From contig NZ_JACWFG010000013.1 in NCBI RefSeq assembly GCF_019749295.1, positions 124,001-188,000 on the forward strand: a DNA stretch of 64,000 bases. The letters are read 5' to 3'. This stretch comes from Neobacillus niacini (lineage in GTDB: Bacteria > Bacillota > Bacilli > Bacillales > Cytobacillaceae). Of this stretch, positions 31,481 to 38,754 are shown piece after piece. Position 1 is the first letter of the stretch. Each line of letters begins with the position of its first letter. The position numbers and the translations under genes are program-made. The notes below the pieces were generated by a model that saw only the letters and a program-made list of their open reading frames with translations, was not told the DNA's origin and searched no databases.

Positions 31481-31514
31481 ATTCTTCGTCCGTATTCTTA
31501 CGCGGGGAAAGATG

Positions 31515-31537
31515 AGATCGCTTTGGCGGTCTTTTTT
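31515..31537 (+). terminator. Short terminator after the anti-sigma gene
   Basis: AGATCGC pairs with GCGGTCT (one G-U pair), loop of 4, then TTTTT. Confidence 0.6.
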
Positions 31538-31599
31538 CTTGTTATCTAATGTGAGAGGTTAGTTACATAAGGAAATTTTGTTCATATGGAGGGTGTATT

Positions 31600-31637
31600 T
31601 TCTAAAAATAAATGCACCGCAAAAGTTATGCGGTGCG
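31600..31637 (-). terminator. Terminator of the yitT-like gene
   Basis: On the minus strand GCACCGCA, 7-base loop, TGCGGTGC, followed by ATTTATTTTTAG. Ends the minus-strand YitT gene. Confidence 0.75.
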
Positions 31638-31664
31638 GGTGATATGCTTAGGTTTCATTTGTAT

Positions 31665-32537
31665 CTAATGTATATTATGTTTCACAAAATTACCGCCTTT
31701 TACTTCAGCTACGTCATATACGGTAACAAAGGCTTTTGCATCCACTTCATTAATAATTTCCTTTAGCTTCGTTTCTTCTAAGCGGTTAATCACACAAGTA
31801 ATTTCCTTGAATTTCTCATGGGAAAATCCTCCGTACGCTTCTTTATACGTGGCACTACGACCTAGCTCTTCACGGATTTTCTCAACCATTAATTCTGGCT
31901 GCGTTGTGATGATTTGAAAGGTTTTAGATCCACTAAGCCCTTCTTCAACTATATGTATAACTTTAGACGCAATATAGTAAGCAATGGCAGAAAGGAAAGC
32001 ACCTTGTAAACCAAATACCGTTGAAACAAAAATAAATACAAACATATTTAGGAATAAAATGAGATCGCTCGTTCCAAATGGTAATTTTCGAGAAAGCAGT
32101 ACTGCAAGCATATCAATTCCATCAAGTGCACCGCCATTTCGCAGCGCTAAGCCCATTCCAAGCCCAAGAATAATTCCTCCAACCACAGTTACTAACAAGG
32201 TATCTCCCTCTATAATCGCTGGGGTATGGTGCATAAAAATGGTACCAATGGCAAGTGAAGCTATTCCGATAACCGATAATAAAGCAAACCCCGTTCCAAT
32301 TTGCTTATATCCTAACCAGATAAACGGGATGTTAAGAACAGCAATTAGAACTCCTAATGGTAAACCAAAAAGCTGTGAACCTACAATACTAATACCCGTC
32401 ACTCCTCCGTCCGATACACTATTAGGTATCAATACGGTTTCTAAACCATATGCCGCAATAAAACCTCCTATAATAACCATTAATCCCTGTAATACCTTTT
32501 TAAATGTAAATCCTTTACGTTTTTCAATTGAATTCAT
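31665..32537 (-). CDS. YitT-family membrane protein
   Basis: 290 residues: five or six membrane spans in residues 15-175 with the repeat-like GGVTGISIVGSQLFGLPLG and GGALDGIDMLAVLLSRKL loops, then the cytosolic DUF2179 domain (FQIITTQPELMVEKIREELGRSATYKEAYGGFSHEKFKEITCVINRLEETKLKEII, about 206-262). This matches the YitT/YvjA/YpjC/YqfU/YxkD paralogues of B. subtilis. Role unknown; which paralogue it is cannot be told. Single gene with its own terminator. Confidence 0.9.
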   Translation of the reverse strand: MNSIEKRKGFTFKKVLQGLMVIIGGFIAAYGLETVLIPNSVSDGGVTGISIVGSQLFGLPLGVLIAVLNIPFIWLGYKQIGTGFALLSVIGIASLAIGTIFMHHTPAIIEGDTLLVTVVGGIILGLGMGLALRNGGALDGIDMLAVLLSRKLPFGTSDLILFLNMFVFIFVSTVFGLQGAFLSAIAYYIASKVIHIVEEGLSGSKTFQIITTQPELMVEKIREELGRSATYKEAYGGFSHEKFKEITCVINRLEETKLKEIINEVDAKAFVTVYDVAEVKGGNFVKHNIH

Positions 32538-32608
32538 ATGATCCCTCGCTTAATTTTTATCAATTGTTAGTTTACCATAAAATTTTCCTTTACTTTATCT
32601 ATTCTGCC

Positions 32609-32650
32609 CTGACAAATAGGTTACTTAGTATTATGATAATAATGATTATC
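32609..32650 (+). promoter_or_regulatory. Sigma-A promoter with Fur-box-like dyad
   Basis: CTGACA (32609-32614), 17-base spacer, TATGAT (32632-32637). GATAAT-AATG-ATTATC (32635-32650) overlaps the -10 and resembles the Fur/PerR-type inverted repeat (GATAAT/ATTATC), agreeing at 12 of 14 fixed positions of TGATAATNATTATCA in two overlapping registers. Suggests metal-dependent control of the next two genes. Confidence 0.5.
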
Positions 32651-32673
32651 TGTCAAAAAAATGGAGGCTGGGA

Positions 32674-32862
32674 ATGAAACTAAGTAAAATAAATGTACTA
32701 GGATGGGTAATTATCATATTTTTAGGAATTAACGCGTTCTTTTTTAAAGAAGAAATGCGATTAATAACTACTGGTTTTGGTGGGCTAATTTGTCTAATTA
32801 TAGGATTAACATTAGTATACTATAAGAGAAAAAAAGGACTATACAAACAAAATAAGGTTTGA
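32674..32862 (+). CDS. Small two-span membrane protein
   Basis: 62 residues with two membrane helices (8-25 and 31-49) and a basic tail (YYKRKKGLYKQNK). GGAGG site ahead of ATG. It lies 18 bases ahead of the polysaccharide deacetylase on the same strand and just after a promoter with a Fur-like dyad, so it is the first gene of a two-gene operon. No family recognised. Confidence 0.65.
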   Translation: MKLSKINVLGWVIIIFLGINAFFFKEEMRLITTGFGGLICLIIGLTLVYYKRKKGLYKQNKV

Positions 32863-32880
32863 AGGAATGGTAACAAACAA

Positions 32881-33564
32881 TTGAAGAAGAAATTAGTACT
32901 AATTGGAATTAGTTTTTTATTAATAGCACTTATATTCGCTGGAATGTTTAAGGTAACGAAATTAAGAACTTTTCAATTTTTTGGGGGGTTAACATATCAA
33001 GTTGAAACGGAAGAAAAGGTCATTGCCTTAACCTTTGATGATGGTCCCACTAAAAACGTGGATCAAATCCTGCCTTTATTAGATCAATACAAGGCGAAAG
33101 CAACTTTTTTTCTAATCGGAAATGATATTGAAAAACATCCTGAAGAAGCTAAAAAATTGATTAAATCTGGACATCAAATTGGAAATCACACCTATTCTCA
33201 TAAAAGAATGGTTTTAAAATCACCATCTTTTATTAAAGAGGAAATAGAAAAAACAGATGAGTTGATTAGAAAGTATGGATATAAAGGCGAAATTGACTTT
33301 CGACCTCCGTATGGAAAAAAACTTGTCGGGCTACCATATTATTTAAATAAGCACAAAAGAGAAACCATTATGTGGTCTCTAGAACCAGATACATATACAT
33401 CAAGTACTGATGAAAAAGTAAAATATGTTGTGGAAAACATTAAACCAGGATCAATCATTTTGCTGCATCCAATGTACGATCAAACAGGTGGGGAAATCCA
33501 AGTGATTGAAGATATATTACGAGAACTTACGAAGAAAGGATATAAATTTGTGACCGTGGACTAA
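32881..33564 (+). CDS. Polysaccharide deacetylase (NodB domain)
   Basis: 227 residues from TTG (GAAGGAATGG ahead). N-terminal anchor or signal (3-21). The NodB motifs are complete: TFDDGP (51-56) with the metal Asp54, HTYSH (103-107), RPPYGK near 143, and LHP near the C-terminus. The metal site Asp-His-His and catalytic Asp53 are intact. It would remove N-acetyl groups from peptidoglycan or a related surface polymer outside the membrane. Terminator follows. Confidence 0.9.
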   Translation: MKKKLVLIGISFLLIALIFAGMFKVTKLRTFQFFGGLTYQVETEEKVIALTFDDGPTKNVDQILPLLDQYKAKATFFLIGNDIEKHPEEAKKLIKSGHQIGNHTYSHKRMVLKSPSFIKEEIEKTDELIRKYGYKGEIDFRPPYGKKLVGLPYYLNKHKRETIMWSLEPDTYTSSTDEKVKYVVENIKPGSIILLHPMYDQTGGEIQVIEDILRELTKKGYKFVTVD

Positions 33565-33604
33565 CTCCAAGGAATCTATTAGGTTACAAGGTTTGATCTC
33601 ATTA

Positions 33605-33632
33605 AGGAGTCGGAGTTGCGACTCTTTTTTTC
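33605..33632 (+). terminator. Rho-independent terminator
   Basis: GAGTCG-GAGTTG-CGACTC then TTTTTTT. Ends the deacetylase operon. Confidence 0.8.
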
Positions 33633-33768
33633 ATGTTAGCTAACCAGCAGTATTATTTAATTAAAGACTGTTAGAATATCTAACAAAATTAATGTTGTTA
33701 AACATTCACTTGTCTATAATGTTGAACGATAGAAATAATACTTTCAATTATTACTTTGAGGAGAGGTT

Positions 33769-34260
33769 ATGCAAATGGAAATGAAAATCGCTGAAGAAAT
33801 GGACGTTCCTGTTGTTTACAAGCTTATGTTAGAGGCGTTTGAAGAATATCGAACCCTTGATGTTCCTTCAAGTGCATTAAATGAATCTTTAGATGCTTTA
33901 CAAATAGCTATTAAGAATAATTCCGAGAAGGCTTTGCTATGTTCGATAAATGGAGTTCCTCTTGGTACCTGCAGGTTTATCCTGAAAGAGGATACTTTAT
34001 ATTTTTCACGTGTATCAGTGACACCCTTAGCAAGAGGGAAAGGAATAGCGAAAGCGATGTTATTGTGGCTAGAAAAATATGCTTATGACAATTTTCAAAG
34101 AACAATGGAATGTCGTGTTCGACTTTCATTACCAAAAAATATTGAATTGTACGAATCCATGGGGTATTTTATTTCTAAAGAGGAAGTTGTCACGAACCCT
34201 AATGGCTATTTAGTAAAAACGGTTGTAATGCAAAAATCTTTAAAGACCAGAAGGATTTGA
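33769..34260 (+). CDS. GNAT-family N-acetyltransferase
   Basis: 163 residues. LYFSRVSVTPLARGKGIAKAMLLWLEKYA (about 83-111) is the acetyl-CoA motif with the loop RGKGIA, followed by CRVRLSLPKNIELYESMGYF for motif B. The start could be at 33769 or 33775 (MEMKIAEE); GAGGAGAGG supports both. Its substrate is unknown. A second unrelated GNAT gene lies 165 bases further on. Confidence 0.85.
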   Translation: MQMEMKIAEEMDVPVVYKLMLEAFEEYRTLDVPSSALNESLDALQIAIKNNSEKALLCSINGVPLGTCRFILKEDTLYFSRVSVTPLARGKGIAKAMLLWLEKYAYDNFQRTMECRVRLSLPKNIELYESMGYFISKEEVVTNPNGYLVKTVVMQKSLKTRRI

Positions 34261-34425
34261 CGTTTCCATCTTAACACTAGATAACAGTATTTTTGAATAA
34301 TACTTGGATTCGAATAAACAAACTACTTAATTAGAGCTACCGGTTCCAGAGGATAGGGAGTTTTTGATAGATTACATAAATGAAGTAAAACAATATCATT
34401 CAACTTAGATACGGAGGATGAATCC

Positions 34426-34902
34426 ATGCAGATTCGTGAAATTGAGGAAAAAGACAATCAGACAATGGAGCAAATTATAAAACGTTCTTTGAAATCATTT
34501 AACTTAAACATTCCAGGAACAGCCTACTTTGACCCCCAATTGAGTAATCTGGCACAATTTTACAAGGACATACCAAATGCGACCTATTGGGTTGCATTGA
34601 ATGAAAAGGATGAAGTGGTAGGCGGTGTCGGTATCGCACCATTTGGACACGAGACCGGTATTTGCGAGTTACAAAAGCTATACATCAAACCCGAAGCTCA
34701 AGGTTTGGGCCTGTCCAAGAAGTTGATGAAAGTAGCACTGATCTTTGCCAAAGAACATTATTCCCGCTGTTACTTAGAAACTTTGAAGAAACTCGAAATA
34801 GCTAACCTGCTTTACATTAAATTAGGTTTCCAACAGCTTGATGGACCGCTAGATGGTTCAGAGCATAGCGCCATGGACGCTTGGTATATAAAAGAATTAT
34901 AG
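34426..34902 (+). CDS. GNAT-family N-acetyltransferase
   Basis: 158 residues. The GNAT core CELQKLYIKPEAQGLGLSKKLMKVAL (about 84-109) has the QGLGLS loop, followed by RCYLETLKKLEIANLLYIKLGFQQL. ACGGAGGATG site ahead of ATG. It is similar in style to small Bacillus acetyltransferases that modify amino compounds; acceptor unknown. An identical-core hairpin repeat follows. Confidence 0.85.
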   Translation: MQIREIEEKDNQTMEQIIKRSLKSFNLNIPGTAYFDPQLSNLAQFYKDIPNATYWVALNEKDEVVGGVGIAPFGHETGICELQKLYIKPEAQGLGLSKKLMKVALIFAKEHYSRCYLETLKKLEIANLLYIKLGFQQLDGPLDGSEHSAMDAWYIKEL

Positions 34903-34926
34903 TAAAGGGAAATTTAGAAACTTGAA

Positions 34927-34951
34927 AACGCTTGGATTTAATCCAAGCGTT
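34927..34951. terminator. Perfect hairpin AACGCTTGGATT-T-AATCCAAGCGTT
   Basis: Two 12-base arms around one base. The core CGCTTGGATTTA is shared with the hairpin at 10016-10037. A U-tract is weak (TAATTAGTCTTTTC), so it may be a terminator or a dispersed palindrome. Confidence 0.5.
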
Positions 34952-34993
34952 AATTAGTCTTTTCGGTATTCCATTTGGTTGAATAACTTACTG

Positions 34994-35137
34994 TTATAGA
35001 TTATCTGTATTAATTCTCGGAGTATTTGATTGAAGATCAGCTGCTGCCCTGGCGTTATCATTATGACGGTCGTTATTAATCCTATCTGTTTTACCATATG
35101 ATTCTTCTTGTTTGGAAGTATTCTTTTCGTCAGTCAC
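34994..35137 (-). CDS. 47-aa hydrophilic protein
   Basis: GTG start with an excellent AGGAGGTGATAAG site. The 47 residues are very polar (MTDEKNTSKQEESYGKTDRI, then Asn/Asp/Arg/Ala-rich to TDNL) with no hydrophobic core, as in disordered or spore-associated small proteins. No family recognised. It lies alone between a GNAT gene and the VOC gene on the opposite strand; 35138-35299 shows no other gene. Confidence 0.6.
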   Translation of the reverse strand: MTDEKNTSKQEESYGKTDRINNDRHNDNARAAADLQSNTPRINTDNL

Positions 35138-35299
35138 CTTATCACCTCCTACAGATAATATGTCCATCTTTTTCCTTAATGTTTTAGAGAAGTTTATGCG
35201 GGCGCTATATCAAGAAGGATTAACACTTCTAACTGTAGAAACTTATTAAAATAACAAATATAAAGGAAAATTATTTGATGCAGACAGGAGTTAAATAGG

Positions 35300-35647
35300 A
35301 TGATAAAAGGTTTTGGAGGAGTATTTTGGAGAACTAAGAATGTTGATGATGTAAAAAAATGGTACAGTAAAGTATTTAAGATTGATCTAGAAGAATGGAA
35401 TGGGACTATAATAAAACCTCAGTTAGGTAATGAAACAATCTTTTCTTTATTTACAGAAGATAACAGCTATTTTCCAACAGAACAACAGGTGATGTTAAAT
35501 TTCCAAGTAGAAAATCTAGACGAAACCATTAACCATCTTGAACAGATTGGTGTTCCACTTGTAAAGGAAAAAGAAATTAGTGATTTTGGAAAGTTTGCTT
35601 GGATTAAGGATCCGGATGGCCGACTGGTCGAGCTTTGGGAGAAATAG
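35300..35647 (+). CDS. VOC-family (glyoxalase/dioxygenase fold) protein
   Basis: 115 residues with the VOC pattern: GFGGVFWRTKNVDDVKKWYSKVFKIDLEEW at the N-terminus, MLNFQVENLDETINHLEQIGVPLV and WIKDPDGRLVELWE at the C-terminus, where the Glu is the likely metal ligand. The N-terminal metal His is not evident (GGVFWR), so metal binding is uncertain. Substrate unknown. CAGGAG site ahead of ATG. Confidence 0.8.
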   Translation: MIKGFGGVFWRTKNVDDVKKWYSKVFKIDLEEWNGTIIKPQLGNETIFSLFTEDNSYFPTEQQVMLNFQVENLDETINHLEQIGVPLVKEKEISDFGKFAWIKDPDGRLVELWEK

Positions 35648-35810
35648 TTAGTTGGCATACATTTTCTGGTGAGCTAATGTGGGTCTTTTCCTGAAAATCA
35701 AAAAACCATTCAATTTATTGTACAATACAATTACCAATAATTGTGTAATACAGTGTATAATTAAAGTATATTATTTGAATCTTAAAATAATTTAGTAAAG
35801 GAGGCATTCT

Positions 35811-36005
35811 ATGTCAATCATCGCATACTTATTTTGGGGATTCTTATTAGCACTTGTACTGTTTGGTTTATTATTTGATAAGCTATTTCCTAACAGGAAA
35901 TTTAAAGATCCTGACCACGTCAAATCTACTGAACAACAATTAAACGAAAATATTGCGTTGAACTCTAAGAGTACAAATGAAATAGGTGGAACTTTTTTAC
36001 CTTGA
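35811..36005 (+). CDS. Small single-span membrane protein
   Basis: 64 residues: a membrane helix (4-23) and a polar tail. AAAGGAGG site ahead of ATG. A promoter-like TATAAT lies at 35756-35761, and the dyad CAATTA-CCAA-TAATTG (35729-35744) is just upstream. No family recognised. A weak terminator follows at 36050. Confidence 0.65.
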   Translation: MSIIAYLFWGFLLALVLFGLLFDKLFPNRKFKDPDHVKSTEQQLNENIALNSKSTNEIGGTFLP

Positions 36006-36049
36006 TTAATATGTAAAATTGAAAACAACCGTGATGTAAAGAATAATGT

Positions 36050-36082
36050 TAACGTTCCTGCGTATTATAGGAGCGTTTTTTT
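36050..36082 (+). terminator. Weak rho-independent terminator
   Basis: AACGTTCCT...AGGAGCGTT with mismatches, followed by a run of eight T. Confidence 0.6.
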
Positions 36083-36088
36083 TATTCA

Positions 36089-36220
36089 TATGAATCATTA
36101 CGATTGCATGAAAATATAGTGGTTACAACAGAATTAAAATGGGGAACTTTGATTAATAAGATTGATAAACATTTATGGAATGATTTTCATTTTAAAATAG
36201 ACAAAGGACTCCAAGTATAA
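36089..36220 (+). pseudogene. Possible C-terminal gene remnant
   Basis: A 43-codon open piece without a start codon reads ESLRLHENIVVTTELKWGTL and ends KIDKGLQV before TAA. The codon pattern looks coding, but I do not recognise the protein. The 36006-36300 gap holds nothing else apart from the terminator. Confidence 0.25.
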
Positions 36221-36300
36221 TTGATGTAATTGTGAAAAAATATTTATTAAGATTTTTCCTATGGGGAATAATATCCAAGTATAAAACTGGGGGTATTATT

Positions 36301-37299
36301 ATGGAAACTCATCATATTCGTTTAACTTCATCTGAAGTAGGTGGCTTATGGGCAAATTATATAGCGGATTCTATGTTTGTATGTGTTTATAAATATTATT
36401 TGGCTAAGGTTGAAGATGAAGAGATCAAAAAAATCTTACAGCATGCATTAGATTTATCACAACAACATGTACAAGTTGTTACAAAAATATTTAAGGAAGA
36501 AGGTCATGCTATCCCTCTAGGTTTTACTGAGAATGATGTCGATGTGGATGCTCCAAGGCTTTTTTCTGATGAGTTCTTTTTATTCTACACGAAACATATG
36601 ACGAAAGGGGCTTTAGTAACATACGGTGCCATTTTGCCACATACCTTTCGCAATGATATTCGAGAACATTTTATGTCTTGTATCTCTTCTACAATGGAAT
36701 TATATAATGATTCCACAAATCTCCTTCTTTCAAAGGGGATAGAAGTTAGGTCTCCCTATATTCCCTATCTCCAAGAAGTGGATATGGTTGAAAAACAACA
36801 TTTCTTAGCAGGTTGGTGGGGTAAGCAAAGGCCTTTAACTGCCGCAGAGATCACTCACCTCTTTTCTAATGTCCAAACTAATCATATGGGTACTGCAGTT
36901 ATAACTGGTTTTGGTCAAGTTGCGGAATTAAAAGATATCCGAGATTATTTTATGAGGGGGAAAGAAATTTCAAAAAAGCAAATTGAGGTTTTTAGTAAGT
37001 ACTTACATCAAAATGACCTCCCTGTACCTGTTACCTGGGATGCACAAGTTCAGGTCACAACGGAATCTCCTTTTTCCGATAAATTAATGTTGTATCAAGT
37101 TTCCATGATGACTGCTGCTGGTATGGGAAACTACGGTACTGCACTATCTGCTAGTCCAAGACGTGACATTGCTGCTGATTATGTGCGATTACAAGGCGAG
37201 ATTGGACTCTACGCGGAGGACGGTTTAAATCTCCAAATTAAACATGAATGGCTGGAAAGACCGCCTCATGCTGCTGACAGAGATCAGTTAATGAAATAA
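36301..37299 (+). CDS. DUF3231 family protein
   Basis: 332 residues from ATG at 36301 with GGGGGT ahead; a GTG at 36232 is less likely because no site precedes it. Two similar halves are seen, starting LTSSEVGGLWANYIADSMFVCVYKYYLAKVEDEEI (about 6-40) and LTAAEITHLFSNVQTNHMGTAVITGFGQVAELKDI (about 178-212). Each is a ferritin-like four-helix bundle typical of DUF3231, with MSTMELYNDSTNLLLSKG at the end of the first. Related to the CotF-type spore coat group; function not established. Confidence 0.85.
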   Translation: METHHIRLTSSEVGGLWANYIADSMFVCVYKYYLAKVEDEEIKKILQHALDLSQQHVQVVTKIFKEEGHAIPLGFTENDVDVDAPRLFSDEFFLFYTKHMTKGALVTYGAILPHTFRNDIREHFMSCISSTMELYNDSTNLLLSKGIEVRSPYIPYLQEVDMVEKQHFLAGWWGKQRPLTAAEITHLFSNVQTNHMGTAVITGFGQVAELKDIRDYFMRGKEISKKQIEVFSKYLHQNDLPVPVTWDAQVQVTTESPFSDKLMLYQVSMMTAAGMGNYGTALSASPRRDIAADYVRLQGEIGLYAEDGLNLQIKHEWLERPPHAADRDQLMK

Positions 37300-37357
37300 T
37301 TAATGTTCAATCCTATACACTATCTTGCTAAGGTTGCATGATATTATCTCTCTTCAT

Positions 37358-37409
37358 GCAACCATAAGGTTACTTATACTTGACAAGCAACCAGAGGGTT
37401 GCGTATACT
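37358..37409 (+). promoter_or_regulatory. Promoter with two ArsR-type operators; leaderless start
   Basis: TTGACA (37380-37385), 18-base spacer, TATACT (37404-37409). Two palindromes GCAACC-ATAA-GGTTAC (37358-37373) and GCAACC-AGAG-GGTTGC (37387-37402), 29 bases apart, lie over and upstream of the spacer; a further GGTTGC is at 37332. The predicted transcription start falls at the ATG of the next gene (37416), which lacks a ribosome site. Confidence 0.65.
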
Positions 37410-37415
37410 CGATAT

Positions 37416-37694
37416 ATGAATTGGGACAAAGACGCTATTTTTAAAGCACTCAGTGACCCGACTCGGCGGCTCATATTAGACGAACTATCAGAACGTAACG
37501 AGGTAACGTTGTATGAACTTACAGTACGTCTCATTATGAAGCACAACTTAGCCATTTCGCGACAAGCGATAGCTAAGCACCTTTCTGTTTTGGAAGATGC
37601 AGAACTCGTTACGTCAGAGAAAAAAGGAAAATACCGAGTCATTATCTTTAACAACGAACCACTTAAAAATTTGCTGAAAGGATGGGTAGAGTAA
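37416..37694 (+). CDS. ArsR-family transcriptional repressor
   Basis: 92 residues: MNWDKDAIFKALSDPTRRLILDELSERNEVTLYEL and ISRQAIAKHLSVLEDAELVTSEKKGKYR are a standard ArsR winged helix. No metal-binding Cys pair is visible. Members of this group control neighbouring VOC or START-domain genes. ATG at 37416 is chosen although no ribosome site exists, since the promoter predicts a leaderless mRNA; an upstream TTG at 37380 overlaps the -35. The VOC gene follows after 34 bases. Confidence 0.85.
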   Translation: MNWDKDAIFKALSDPTRRLILDELSERNEVTLYELTVRLIMKHNLAISRQAIAKHLSVLEDAELVTSEKKGKYRVIIFNNEPLKNLLKGWVE

Positions 37695-37728
37695 TTTTAT
37701 TAGATAACTATAAAAGGAGGCAAAAACA

Positions 37729-38112
37729 GTGAAAATTATTGTGACTAGTATATTTGTAGACGACCAAGATAAGGCACTTAAATTTTACTCAGAAACACTG
37801 GGATTTGTAAAAAAGCATGATGTTCCTACAGGTGAATATAGGTGGATTACACTTGTTTCTCCCGAGGATCAAACGGGTACCGAATTATTGTTGGAACCAA
37901 ATCAACATCCAGCTGCAAAAGAGTATCAAGAGAAGTTATTTGCTGATGGCATCCCAGTAACGATGTTTGGGGTTTCGGATATTCACGCAGAGCACAAAAG
38001 GTTAACAGAAATAGGCGTGAAGTTTTTCATGGAACCGACAAAAATGGGGGACTTAACAATCGCTGTCTTTGACGATACATGTGGAAACCTTATCCAGATC
38101 ATGCAGGTTTAA
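37729..38112 (+). CDS. VOC-family protein co-transcribed with ArsR
   Basis: 127 residues from GTG after AAAGGAGG. IIVTSIFVDDQDKALKFYSETLGFVKKHDV, TLVSPEDQTGTELLLEPNQHP and the end FDDTCGNLIQIMQV match glyoxalase/bleomycin-resistance-like proteins of the YraH/PhnB group. Metal-site His is not obvious at the N-terminus. Likely the target of the upstream ArsR repressor. Followed by a strong terminator. Confidence 0.85.
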   Translation: MKIIVTSIFVDDQDKALKFYSETLGFVKKHDVPTGEYRWITLVSPEDQTGTELLLEPNQHPAAKEYQEKLFADGIPVTMFGVSDIHAEHKRLTEIGVKFFMEPTKMGDLTIAVFDDTCGNLIQIMQV

Positions 38113-38117
38113 CATCA

Positions 38118-38156
38118 AACCCTGTCCTTATTTGAGGACAGGGTTAAACATTTTTA
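38118..38156 (+). terminator. Rho-independent terminator of the ArsR-VOC operon
   Basis: AACCCTGTCC (38118-38127) and GGACAGGGTT (38136-38145), then AAACATTTTT. Confidence 0.8.
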
Positions 38157-38232
38157 AAAACTAATCTTTCATTTAATAAACCAAGTCATTATTGTTGGCA
38201 TTGATTCATACTATATTTTGGAGGTGGGAAAA

Positions 38233-38676
38233 ATGCCAAGAGTTGCGCACCGAAGTTCAGACATAGACTTAATGGCAAGGATGATGAGAGCAGAAGCTGA
38301 AGGTGAAGGAAAACAAGGAATGCTCTATGTTGGGAATGTAATTGTTAACCGCGTTGTAGCAGATTGTCCAGACTTTAGAGCATTGACAAATATTGAACAA
38401 GTCATCTTTCAAGTGCAAGGAGGAAATTTCTCTTTTGAAGCGGTTCAAAAAGGCAATGTATTTTATCAAAGAGCAAGAGAGGCTGAAAGAAGATTAGCAA
38501 GAAAGAATGTGGTGGAATATTGGAGAGAACACCCAGCGAAATATTCTCTTTGGTACTTTAATCCAACTGGTCCGTGTCCTCCAACATGGTACGATCAACC
38601 TTTTACTGGACAATTTAAAGAACATTGCTTCTATGAACCGAAACCTGGAACATGTGATAGTGTATATAGAGGGTGA
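38233..38676 (+). CDS. cwlJ: Spore cortex-lytic cell wall hydrolase CwlJ
   Basis: 147 residues from ATG with GGAGGTGG ahead; an in-frame TTG at 38218 falls in that site. DLMARMMRAEAEGEGKQGML, VGNVIVNRVVADCPDF, FYQRAREAERRLARKN, KYSLWYFNPTGPCPPTWYDQPF and HCFYEPKPGTCDSVY match B. subtilis CwlJ very closely (SleB/CwlJ hydrolase_2 domain). CwlJ breaks muramic-lactam cortex peptidoglycan during germination and needs GerQ for localisation. No gerQ is next to it here. Confidence 0.92.
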   Translation: MPRVAHRSSDIDLMARMMRAEAEGEGKQGMLYVGNVIVNRVVADCPDFRALTNIEQVIFQVQGGNFSFEAVQKGNVFYQRAREAERRLARKNVVEYWREHPAKYSLWYFNPTGPCPPTWYDQPFTGQFKEHCFYEPKPGTCDSVYRG

Positions 38677-38706
38677 AAAAGAGGACCCGTTTTTCAACTC
38701 CCAATA

Positions 38707-38741
38707 AAACAAACTCGCCTAAGCAGCGAGTTTGTTTTTGT
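38707..38741. terminator. Bidirectional terminator
   Basis: AAACAAACTCGC (38707-38718) and GCGAGTTTGTTT (38726-38737), with A- and T-rich flanks. Shared by cwlJ and the convergent lipoprotein gene. Confidence 0.8.
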
Positions 38742-38754
38742 TATCTCAGAATGA

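Noticed and set aside
31578-31766. Plus-strand ORF over the yitT terminator
   Set aside because: It crosses a clear terminator and the antisense of the YitT gene end; no ribosome site.
34334-34408. Open piece ELPVPEDREFLIDYINEVKQ before the second GNAT gene
   Set aside because: Only 24 codons with no start or recognised family; could be a gene remnant but cannot be supported.
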